Program-made: the position numbers and the translations under genes
The notes under the pieces: generated by a model
What the model saw: the letters and a program-made list of their open reading frames with translations, nothing else
What the model was told of the DNA's origin: nothing
Databases searched by the model: none
Part shown: in pieces, positions 35,033 through 42,714 of the stretch
Position numbering within the stretch: the first letter of the stretch is position 1
Layout of the letters: every line of letters begins with the position of its first letter
Assembly (NCBI GenBank): GCA_963518955.1
Contig: CAUQKI010000004.1
Location: forward strand, 62,001 to 126,000
DNA length: 64,000 nucleotides
Direction: 5' to 3'
DNA from: JABCPE02 sp963518955
Lineage (GTDB): Bacteria > Bacteroidota > Bacteroidia > Flavobacteriales > Weeksellaceae

Positions 35033-36697
35033 GTGAAAACAGACATACAGATTGCACAAAGTGCGGACATCAGACCCATTAGAGAAATCGCAGACAAAAT
35101 TGCTATTGAGGAGGAAGATTTAGAATACTATGGCAGACACAAAGCCAAAATTCCTCTAAAATACATCGATGAAGAAAAAATTAAAAAATCAAAATTGATT
35201 TTAGTGACAGCTATCAATCCCACGCCTGCAGGAGAGGGGAAAACCACCGTATCTGTGGGGCTTTGTGATGGACTGAATAAAATCGGTAAAAAAGCAGTTT
35301 TGGTGCTTCGTGAGCCTAGTTTAGGGCCTGTTTTTGGGAGCAAAGGCGGTGCCGCTGGGGGAGGATATGCCCAAGTTATCCCAATGGCGGATATCAACCT
35401 GCATTTTACAGGAGATTTTTCGGCAGTGGAAAAGGCGAATAATCTTCTTTCGGCATTGATAGACAATAATTTACAAAGTAAAAAACACAATCTAAATATA
35501 GATCCGAAAACCATCGTCTGGAAGCGAGTGATGGATATGAATGACCGAGCTCTGCGCCAGATTGTCATAGGAATGGGCGATAAAAACGGCGTAGTAAGGG
35601 AAGAAGGTTTCAATATCACACCTGCATCCGAAGTGATGGCAATTCTCTGTCTGAGCCAAGATTTTGAAGACCTGAAACAGCGTTTAGGAAATATCTTTGT
35701 GGGCTATACTTATGATAAAAAGCCTGTTTTTGCAAGAGATTTAAAGGCAGAAAACGCAATGGCAATCCTGCTGAAAGATGCCATTAAACCTAATTTGGTT
35801 CAGACTTTGGAGGGAAATCCTGCCATTCTGCACGGTGGCCCTTTTGCGAATATTGCACAAGGGACAAATACCATTATCGCTACTAAAATGGGACTTTCTC
35901 TCGGTGATTATGTCGTTACGGAAGCTGGTTTTGGTGGAGATTTGGGAGCAGAAAAGTTCATTGATATTAAATGCAGATATGCAGGATTAAAACCTGATGC
36001 GTATGTGATAGTAGCGACTATCAGGGCGCTGAGATACCATGGCGGAGCGAAAAAAGATGAATATGGAAGCCCGAATTTAGAATACCTGAAAAAAGGTTTT
36101 GGGAATCTTTGTAAGCATATAGAAAACGCTCAGAATTATGGATTTCAGCCTGTGGTAGCGATTAACCATTTTGCTACAGATTCAGAGGAAGAAATCAAGT
36201 TTTTGAAAGATGAATGCTCTAAACTGGGAGTTCATGCTGTTTTGGCGGATGAATTTATGCACGGCGGCGAGGGAATGAGAGATTTGGCTAAAACAGTAGT
36301 GGAGGCAACGGAACAGCAGTCTGATTTCAAATTTTTATACCCATTGGAAGAAAGCATAGAGGCTAAAATAGAGGCTGTAGCAAAGAAAATATACGGAGCG
36401 GAAGGCGTGGTCTATTCACCGAAAGCAAAAGCTGACCTTAAAATTATAAAAGATCTCGGCTTTGATAAACTGCCTGTATGCATAGCAAAAACGCAGAAAT
36501 CACTGAGTGATGATGAGAAAAAAATAGGAAGACCTACAGGATTTGATGTCACAATGAGAGGCTTTGAGTTCGCAGCAGGAGCTGGTTTTGTGATTCCTAT
36601 TTTGGGTGATATTATGCGTATGCCAGGACTTCCAGAAGTTCCTATGGCAGAGGGAATGACCATAGATGCAGAGGGAAATATTAGTGGTCTGAGCTAA
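35033..36697 (+). CDS. fhs: formate-tetrahydrofolate ligase
   Basis: A 554-residue cytoplasmic enzyme that joins formate to tetrahydrofolate with ATP to give 10-formyl-THF. ATP-binding INPTPAGEGKTTVSVGLCDG, LREPSLGPVFGSKGGAAGGG and NLHFTGDFSA are diagnostic. The start codon is GTG at 35033, placed by the conserved N-terminus and the promoter box 17 bases upstream. Monocistronic with a strong terminator. Confidence 0.95.
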   Translation: MKTDIQIAQSADIRPIREIADKIAIEEEDLEYYGRHKAKIPLKYIDEEKIKKSKLILVTAINPTPAGEGKTTVSVGLCDGLNKIGKKAVLVLREPSLGPVFGSKGGAAGGGYAQVIPMADINLHFTGDFSAVEKANNLLSALIDNNLQSKKHNLNIDPKTIVWKRVMDMNDRALRQIVIGMGDKNGVVREEGFNITPASEVMAILCLSQDFEDLKQRLGNIFVGYTYDKKPVFARDLKAENAMAILLKDAIKPNLVQTLEGNPAILHGGPFANIAQGTNTIIATKMGLSLGDYVVTEAGFGGDLGAEKFIDIKCRYAGLKPDAYVIVATIRALRYHGGAKKDEYGSPNLEYLKKGFGNLCKHIENAQNYGFQPVVAINHFATDSEEEIKFLKDECSKLGVHAVLADEFMHGGEGMRDLAKTVVEATEQQSDFKFLYPLEESIEAKIEAVAKKIYGAEGVVYSPKAKADLKIIKDLGFDKLPVCIAKTQKSLSDDEKKIGRPTGFDVTMRGFEFAAGAGFVIPILGDIMRMPGLPEVPMAEGMTIDAEGNISGLS

Positions 36698-36719
36698 TAA
36701 AGAAGAATATTAAAAAGCG

Positions 36720-36752
36720 AAAAGTCGGAGTTTTTCTCCGACTTTTCTTTTT
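36720..36752 (+). terminator. fhs terminator
   Basis: AAAAGTCGGAG pairs with CTCCGACTTTT, then C and T8. Confidence 0.93.
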
Positions 36753-36773
36753 TTTGTTTAAGACAGTGTTAGC

Positions 36774-37235
36774 TTATTTTTTTGCCAATTTGTATTCAGG
36801 CTTTTTAGCATCACCTACTTTCTCAACAAGGTAAGCAGCATCTTCTTCTACTAAGAAAACTATTGGCTTGTCTTCTGGTTTAGCGCCCTCTACTTTAAGA
36901 GTAACGAAAGCACCATCTGCACTTACTTCGTAAGAACCTTTAGAGTTGTGCTGTCCGTCTTTTTTCTCTAAATAAGTTTCATCCAAAAGGAAAGAACCAT
37001 CTTCGTTTAGAGTCAATTTAGTTTCGATACCAGGGCAGTCAGCACATGGTACTTTTCCAGAAAACTCACCTACATGCTTCTTAGGAGCTTCTGCTTTAGC
37101 AGCTTCCTCTGGTTGAGCTTGTTGAGCGCTGTCAGCTTCTACAGCTTGTGGAGTTTCAGTTTTAGCTTCTTCTTTTTTTGAACAGCTCACTGCGAAAAGT
37201 CCTGTTAATAAAACAGGCAAAATCATTTTTTTCAT
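36774..37235 (-). CDS. NlpE-like lipoprotein
   Basis: A 153-residue lipoprotein (lipobox FAVSC, cysteine near 18) with a long Ala/Glu/Pro/Gln linker (about 20-52) and one NlpE N-terminal domain: GEFSGKVPCADCPGIET, where the CxxC is the copper/stress-sensing motif of the family. In enterobacteria NlpE activates the Cpx response; no Cpx pair is visible here, so the role is open. The window's accessory operon begins just beyond it. Confidence 0.87.
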   Translation of the reverse strand: MKKMILPVLLTGLFAVSCSKKEEAKTETPQAVEADSAQQAQPEEAAKAEAPKKHVGEFSGKVPCADCPGIETKLTLNEDGSFLLDETYLEKKDGQHNSKGSYEVSADGAFVTLKVEGAKPEDKPIVFLVEEDAAYLVEKVGDAKKPEYKLAKK

Positions 37236-37378
37236 AATGGTAAAATAAAATTTAAATTAAAAACATTTTTAATGAATCAATAAGCATGCCAAAAGATTTT
37301 TTGAAGAACTTAAAAAAATAATGATTTTTATCATGTTTTTAAAAAATCTAAAAAAAGTATTCTTTTTGTTTGTAAAAA

Positions 37379-37969
37379 TTACCAAGTAGTAAACCAAAAC
37401 TCATCAAAAAGAGCATTGCCTGTATAATCCCAATCTTTGTTTGGATTTGCTAAATCAAATACTTGATCCATAGTGTAGGCTCTGTAGCCTGCTTCCATAC
37501 AATCTTTTTTTTCTGTATCGTTTAGATTATCCTTACAACTGAAATAAATAAATTCTGATTTAAAACCTTTATCTTTATAATGATTTTCAAAAATAGTTTT
37601 ATATCGTGCTAATTGATCGCTATGAGTTGATGAATATCCTTTAACCTCAATGAGAAGAGCATATTTTTTCTTTTCTTGAGTTTCAATATTGGTTATCTCA
37701 AACTCTGCCCATAGATCTATTCTGTCCCATTGTCTCCATGTTTTGGCTCTTTCTATCTTATAAACATTGTCATCTAAACTATCTGGATTGCCAAAGAGTA
37801 ATACAGATGCTATTTTTCTACAATATTTATGGGACTTATAATTATTGTATTTTATAGCATTATCAGCATCACAGCACTGAAGTGTCCAAGATAAAAAAGC
37901 CTCAACAAGACCTTCTATTCTGTCTGAATTATTCTCATCTTTCATGAAGAATGAATGTTTCTTTTCCAT
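37379..37969 (-). CDS. PD-(D/E)XK nuclease-like protein
   Basis: A 196-residue protein. IDLWAEFEI, about 17 residues, then LLIEVKGYSS gives the D...ExK active-site pattern of PD-(D/E)XK nucleases, followed by HSDQLARYKTIF, which matches the Q-L-x-x-Y motif of the PDDEXK_4 type. The C-terminus is short, without a DNA-binding domain. It is the last gene of a four-gene operon and starts 20 bases after the membrane-protein gene. Whether it cuts DNA or RNA is unknown; catalytic residues look complete. Confidence 0.75.
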   Translation of the reverse strand: MEKKHSFFMKDENNSDRIEGLVEAFLSWTLQCCDADNAIKYNNYKSHKYCRKIASVLLFGNPDSLDDNVYKIERAKTWRQWDRIDLWAEFEITNIETQEKKKYALLIEVKGYSSTHSDQLARYKTIFENHYKDKGFKSEFIYFSCKDNLNDTEKKDCMEAGYRAYTMDQVFDLANPNKDWDYTGNALFDEFWFTTW

Positions 37970-37989
37970 ATATTTATCAAATTTTAAAA

Positions 37990-38991
37990 TTATTTTTCTA
38001 TTACTGGGTTACACTCTTCTATTATCTCATCTATTGTTTTGCCTGTTTCTCCTACAGGTTCTTCGTAAAATTTCACAATTTCACTTGCTAAATGATTTAA
38101 ACTTTCGGAAGAAATAAATTCTCCTTTTCGTAGTAAATTCCAATCAAATGTTTCACATGTATGTTTACCTGTCAGCCAATGTTTTTGTTCTCCTTTTTGA
38201 GCATAGCGATAAGGAGCATACTGTCGACAATTGTAAAATCCAGCCCAGAAGCTAATAAGTGTTTTACCATTATCATTTATATCGCCAACTCTTAGCCACA
38301 TACCTGTTTTTCCACCTCCTACTCGCCACCATAGATAACCATCTTGTATGGTAAAATTAGTTAAGGTTTTGCCTAGTTTTTCTTGAATCAATTCATTGAT
38401 TTTATCCATATATCTCTTTCTGTTAAGATAAGGTAGGATAGAATCTTCTAGTTTGTCCATTTCTGTGGCTATATCCTGATGGATGGCTCCACCTAGACCT
38501 ATTTCTTCTGAAAGGGTATTGATGATAGCGTATATATGGGGCTGTATATGTTTTTTGTTAGCAGTGTTTTCTTGGGTATTCACTTCCGAAGCGATGGCGT
38601 TTAGAGAATTCAGGATACTTTTTGAACTTTCTGGTTTGGTGTAAGGGATAATATCTTTGGAAACCAGCTTTAGCAGGTGGCTCAGTTCTTCCAAAGTGAT
38701 ATTTCTATCTTCCCATACTTTCCAAAGTTCTTCAATGAAATTATTGAAAAGTTCTGATTTTTTCTCAAATACCTTCACATTTCGTTCTTTATCTTCTTCG
38801 GTTTCGGTCTGTCCTAATAATAAGAAAACCGTTATGATAGCCGTGAATATCGCTCCAATGGCAGAATTGTTTATGTTTTCTACCAATTTGGGCATTTCTC
38901 CTTCATAAATAATGCTAAATACAAAGAGACTTAGCGAGATAGCCAAGAAAATAGCTAATGCTATAAGTAACTTATTTTTAAATCGTTTCAT
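37990..38991 (-). CDS. two-TM membrane protein with a cytoplasmic sensor-like C-terminal domain
   Basis: A 333-residue protein with two hydrophobic helices (about residues 8-28 and 44-63), then a helical region (about 70-190) and an aromatic-rich C-terminal domain (about 205-333: WWRVGGG, WLRVGDIND, ISFWAGFYNCR). The C-terminal domain resembles, in its Trp/Gly/Arg spacing, the domain found after the nuclease in longer PDDEXK_4 proteins, so nuclease and this domain may be a split version of one protein. That is inference. No known family named. Third gene of the operon. Confidence 0.65.
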   Translation of the reverse strand: MKRFKNKLLIALAIFLAISLSLFVFSIIYEGEMPKLVENINNSAIGAIFTAIITVFLLLGQTETEEDKERNVKVFEKKSELFNNFIEELWKVWEDRNITLEELSHLLKLVSKDIIPYTKPESSKSILNSLNAIASEVNTQENTANKKHIQPHIYAIINTLSEEIGLGGAIHQDIATEMDKLEDSILPYLNRKRYMDKINELIQEKLGKTLTNFTIQDGYLWWRVGGGKTGMWLRVGDINDNGKTLISFWAGFYNCRQYAPYRYAQKGEQKHWLTGKHTCETFDWNLLRKGEFISSESLNHLASEIVKFYEEPVGETGKTIDEIIEECNPVIEK

Positions 38992-39020
38992 TTTATATTG
39001 TTAAAATAGTTTATTATAAA

Positions 39021-39368
39021 TTAGTTTTTCTTTGTCCAGTTTCTTCCTTCGTTTTTAGAAGCATAAGTTCCTTTGGAAGTTATAGCCAAAAGCTCTGTTC
39101 CATTTGCTACGATAGACTCAAACTCGCCATAGGTAGAATTCGTATAACGAGGACTCCAGTTTCTTCCTTCATTTTTAGATACATAAAGTCCCTTGGAAGT
39201 AACAGCAAAAATCTCACTTCCAAAAAGTAGTAAATCATAGAACTCTCCATAAGTAGAGCCTGTGTAATGAGTTGTCCAATATTTTCCGTTATTAGAATAT
39301 TCTATTTTCTTGTTGTTAGTAGGGTTTATTCTTAATAATGCAGTCCCTATACTTATTACTTGTGCCAT
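39021..39368 (-). CDS. small BNR/beta-propeller-like repeat protein
   Basis: A 115-residue protein without signal peptide. Two near-identical repeats of about 41 residues, each with STYGEF, an alternating hydrophobic stretch, VTSKGLYVSKNEGRNW or ITSKGTYASKNEGRNW, and a partial third unit at the N-terminus. SKNEGRNW is an Asp-box-like (S-x-D-x-G-x-x-W) motif as in sialidase-type propellers. Two blades cannot make a closed propeller, so it must oligomerise or be a fragment. Second gene of the operon. Confidence 0.65.
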   Translation of the reverse strand: MAQVISIGTALLRINPTNNKKIEYSNNGKYWTTHYTGSTYGEFYDLLLFGSEIFAVTSKGLYVSKNEGRNWSPRYTNSTYGEFESIVANGTELLAITSKGTYASKNEGRNWTKKN

Positions 39369-39434
39369 TTTATTAAAATTTTTAATCGTTTTATTCCTAC
39401 TCTTTTTTAGGCTTTTCGGATATCGCCTTTTATT

Positions 39435-39722
39435 TTAGAAACTAGCAGAAAAATTATTTAGTAATCTTTCTATATTTTCTTTGCCTACGGGATTTTGGCT
39501 GTGAACGGAAAATTTAGGAAGTGGTAGATTGTGCTCTATGCAGTATTCCACCAGATATTTGGCGCAGTCATATCCAGACTCATCCTCGCCTAAGTCATGG
39601 TCAAAAGAAATAAAATCAGGCAAGCCGTTTTGTGTAATATATTCTACAAAATCTGCATAATTATACACTCTGTCAAAGCCCTCTGGAGTTACTCGTAAAT
39701 CATCTAAGTATAGTTTTTTCAT
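39435..39722 (-). CDS. cyclic-phosphate-processing receiver domain (cREC) protein
   Basis: A 95-residue single-domain protein: KKLYLDDLR at the start, LPDFISFDHDLGED in the middle, and FSVHSQNPVGKENI near the end. These are the landmarks of the cREC family, a receiver-like fold that has been predicted to act on cyclic phosphate ends of RNA or nucleotides rather than as a phosphoacceptor. It is the first gene of the operon; its leader holds an 11-bp hairpin (39757-39783). Confidence 0.8.
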   Translation of the reverse strand: MKKLYLDDLRVTPEGFDRVYNYADFVEYITQNGLPDFISFDHDLGEDESGYDCAKYLVEYCIEHNLPLPKFSVHSQNPVGKENIERLLNNFSASF

Positions 39723-40059
39723 ATATAAATAGTTTTAAATTTTTGTTAGGAATCAGAAACCAGCTATAGAAAATAGTTGGTTTATTTATAGAGAAAGATA
39801 ATGTCAGCATAGATATGGGAAAAAGCAAAATCATCTAAACATAAAATATGCTGTGCGAAACCCTGCACAACAGATGTATTATACACATATTTTTGAGTGA
39901 AAAACATGGCTTTTTTAACTTTTTAAAACCCAAGCAAATATATAAAATATAAAAGGATAAAAAGAGTTTTTCAGAGTGATAAATAACATGAAAAAAGTCA
40001 TGAATAGCAACATTTATCAAGAAAGTATTATATTTGCTCCCTTAAAAAATATAATAAAA
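39723..40059. other. intergenic region between the accessory operon and the BtuB-like receptor
   Basis: It contains a hairpin AAACCAGCTAT / ATAGTTGGTTT (39757-39783) ahead of the cREC gene, a weaker stem TGCTGTGC / GCACAACA (39849-39872), and the receptor promoter TATATTTG (40029-40036). An in-frame upstream ATG at 39976 for the receptor is rejected because the promoter lies after it. Confidence 0.5.
40029..40036 (+). promoter_or_regulatory. -7 element of the BtuB-like receptor gene
   Basis: TATATTTG, 23 bases before the ATG at 40060. Confidence 0.55.
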
Positions 40060-41856
40060 ATGAATAAAAAGTTGTTTAGCATAATGTTTTTAGGAACATT
40101 AGCTACTTTTTCTGCTCAAGAAAAACAAATAGATGAGGTGCTTATTCAGGGAAAATTCTTTGAAACTCCCTACCAAAAGGTCAATGAAAACATAGTAGTC
40201 ATTCAGCATAAAGAAATAGAGCAGTCGCCTGCCAAAAGTATAGACGAGCTCCTACAGCAGTACACGGGTGTGGATATCAGAAAAAGAGGCGGAAATGGTG
40301 TTTTGTCCGATATTTCTATCCGTGGAGGGTCTTATGACCAAGTTTTGATTTTGGTGAATGGCATCCGTATGAACGACAGCCAGACAGGGCATAATAGTTT
40401 CAATATTCCCATAGACCTCTCTAATGTAGAGCAGATAGAAATCGTAAAAGGCCCTGCTGCAAGGCGTTTTGGGAATAATGCCTACGCAGGCGTTATTAAC
40501 ATCATTACTAAAACACACAAAGAAAAAACAGTGAAAATCACTGCCGAAGGTGGAGATTTCGAAGCGTATTCTTTGGGTGCAAATATCAATTTGGGCGGAG
40601 AGAAGTTTTCCCAGTCTTTACAGGCGAATACGGCTTATTCCACAGGATACCGTTACAATACAGACTATCAGATTAGAAATGTTTTTTATCAAAATCAACT
40701 TGATATTAAAAACGGAAAAGTGGGAATTCAGGCTGGTTTCAGCGAAAAGAAATTCGGTTCAAATGGCTTCTATGGCTCTTCTGCCGACCAATACGAAGAA
40801 ACACAGGCATCTATCGTAAGTATGGCATACAGACAGAAGCTGGGAAACTGGGGACTGAATGCCAATGCCTACTGGCGTAGAGGGCAGGATATGTATCTTT
40901 GGAAAAGACAAAACCCTGCAGCATACAGAAATATGCACATTGGGAATAATGTGGGAGGGCAGCTAAATGCCAATTATCAATCTGTAATAGGGACTACGGG
41001 ACTTGGGGTAGAACTTAGAAAAGAGTTTTTGGCGAGTAATAACTTGGGGCATAGAAACCGCTTTTTGACTCAGGTTTTCTTTGAACATCATTTCTCTTTT
41101 TTCAGTGAAAAATTGCAGATTGTCCCTGGGATTTCTTGGGCAAATTATGACACAGTAGGGAATTTCTTCTACCCAGGTGTAGATGTAGGATTTAATTTTA
41201 ATGAAAACAATAAAATCTACGCCAATGTAGCGAAAGTCAATAGAATTCCTACTTTTACTGAACTATATTACTCTGATGCAGGAAATATAGGAGATGCTGA
41301 TTTAAAGCCAGAAAGTGCGATTTCCTCAGAGGTGGGCTATCGTTACCAAAATCCTAAAATCACAGCAAAAGTGAGTGGTTTTATGAGAAATTCTAGCGAT
41401 GCCCTAGACTGGGTAAGAAATACATCTGCCGAAAAATGGGCATCAAAAAATATAGGAAATATCAATCTGAAAGGGGTAGAAGTGGAGTTTAGCCATAGAC
41501 CTGTGGATTGGTTCAGTTATTCTGCGGGATATACATTTATTGATAATAAGAGAGAAACCGAAGGCTATACATTCTCTAAATACGCACTAGAAAACCTAAA
41601 ACACCAGCTGGTGGGTAAAGTAGAAGCCAGATTTTTGAAATATTTTTCTAATCAGCTCATTTATAGATATAACCAAAGATTGGATTTCCTAAGTTATCAT
41701 CTGCTGGATTATAAAATTTCTTTCAAGAAAAATGGGCTGGATATTTATGGGTTAATCAATAATGTTACCAATACCCAGTATGAAGAAATAGCGCTGGTTC
41801 CGCTTCCTAAAAGATGGTTCCATGTAGGAATTTCTTATACTATAAAAATGAACTAA
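40060..41856 (+). CDS. TonB-dependent receptor, BtuB-like
   Basis: A 598-residue outer-membrane receptor. Signal peptide MNKKLFSIMFLGTLATFSAQ; TonB box near IDEVLIQGK; plug with DELLQQYTGVDIRKRGG, YDQVLILVNGIRMNDSQTG and VEQIEIVKGPAARRFG; then a barrel ending with an aromatic-rich terminal strand. The short length and plug motifs match BtuB-type (cobalamin/corrinoid) receptors of Bacteroidota, but no B12 genes adjoin, so the ligand is uncertain. Start chosen by promoter position and signal peptide. Confidence 0.88.
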   Translation: MNKKLFSIMFLGTLATFSAQEKQIDEVLIQGKFFETPYQKVNENIVVIQHKEIEQSPAKSIDELLQQYTGVDIRKRGGNGVLSDISIRGGSYDQVLILVNGIRMNDSQTGHNSFNIPIDLSNVEQIEIVKGPAARRFGNNAYAGVINIITKTHKEKTVKITAEGGDFEAYSLGANINLGGEKFSQSLQANTAYSTGYRYNTDYQIRNVFYQNQLDIKNGKVGIQAGFSEKKFGSNGFYGSSADQYEETQASIVSMAYRQKLGNWGLNANAYWRRGQDMYLWKRQNPAAYRNMHIGNNVGGQLNANYQSVIGTTGLGVELRKEFLASNNLGHRNRFLTQVFFEHHFSFFSEKLQIVPGISWANYDTVGNFFYPGVDVGFNFNENNKIYANVAKVNRIPTFTELYYSDAGNIGDADLKPESAISSEVGYRYQNPKITAKVSGFMRNSSDALDWVRNTSAEKWASKNIGNINLKGVEVEFSHRPVDWFSYSAGYTFIDNKRETEGYTFSKYALENLKHQLVGKVEARFLKYFSNQLIYRYNQRLDFLSYHLLDYKISFKKNGLDIYGLINNVTNTQYEEIALVPLPKRWFHVGISYTIKMN

Positions 41857-41858
41857 AA

Positions 41859-41892
41859 AAAATAAATCGTGCTTTTCGGCACGATTTATTTT
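41859..41892. terminator. bidirectional terminator between the receptor and DUF3108 genes
   Basis: AAATAAATCGTGC pairs with GCACGATTTATTT, flanked by A and T runs. Confidence 0.92.
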
Positions 41893-42655
41893 ATTTTTTA
41901 AAATCCAAATTGTATTTTAGGTTAGAATATCCACTGATGCTGGCTTTTAGTGAGCCTACGAGGAGTTTTGCCTCCATCTCTACAGGGATATGGTTTTGGT
42001 CATTGGTTACCCACATGGTTACTCCTTCTTTTTCTTTAAATATTCTTCCACTCTGTACGGATGGAACTATTTTAAGACATTCTATTTTCCCAAATTTGGT
42101 TTTCTTTTTTTCTACGCCTACTATTTTCAGCATGAAAGGGTAGGTTTCGTCATCTATCCAGACAGTCAGTTTCACTTGGTTTCCTACTTTTAGTTTGCTG
42201 CTGTCCATGTTTCTTAGGTGATAGAAAGCAGAAAGCATATCTTGTATTCCCTCAAAAGTGTTGAAATTTCGTGAGTTTTTTTTGAGTTTGTCATACAGAA
42301 CCAAAGTCTTGTTATCGTGATTAAAAGTCGTCTCATAATGCCTTCTGTAGCTTCCTTCGGAGATGTTTCTTACATAGAAGCTGGGTAGCCCAGTCGCTAG
42401 GTCTATATAGCTTTCATAGATATCATTTACTTTGAAAAAAGTATTGACTATCCCTGTGCTTTTTCCTACTCCTATCACACGAAGATGGTCTTTACCTTTG
42501 TAATTTACTTGGCTAGTGGTAAGTTCTGCCGTTCCCGCGTTGATGAATCCGTAGTGTATTCTGTATGATATTTTCTCTCCGTTGTTAATGTGATTCAGCT
42601 GTGCCGAGACCATAGCCGAAACCCAAAGCATAAACATTGCAAAAATCTTATTCAT
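41891..42655 (-). CDS. DUF3108 family exported protein
   Basis: A 254-residue protein with an N-terminal signal (MNKIFAMFMLWVSAMVSAQ). The mature part matches DUF3108: ISYRIHYGFINAGTAELTTS near the start and GVTMWVTNDQNHIPVEMEAK near the end, a lipocalin-like beta barrel seen in Bacteroidota periplasmic proteins. Function unknown. It lies downstream of the KorA gene where its beta subunit is normally found, with 59 bases between. Confidence 0.85.
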   Translation of the reverse strand: MNKIFAMFMLWVSAMVSAQLNHINNGEKISYRIHYGFINAGTAELTTSQVNYKGKDHLRVIGVGKSTGIVNTFFKVNDIYESYIDLATGLPSFYVRNISEGSYRRHYETTFNHDNKTLVLYDKLKKNSRNFNTFEGIQDMLSAFYHLRNMDSSKLKVGNQVKLTVWIDDETYPFMLKIVGVEKKKTKFGKIECLKIVPSVQSGRIFKEKEGVTMWVTNDQNHIPVEMEAKLLVGSLKASISGYSNLKYNLDFKK

Positions 42656-42714
42656 AGTTTTTTATTTAAGTATTCCTAATTATAGACAAATATTTTGCCA
42701 AACTGTTTTTTTTC

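Noticed and set aside
39976..40059. Longer start for the BtuB-like receptor
   Set aside because: The promoter box lies after that ATG and the signal peptide begins at 40060.
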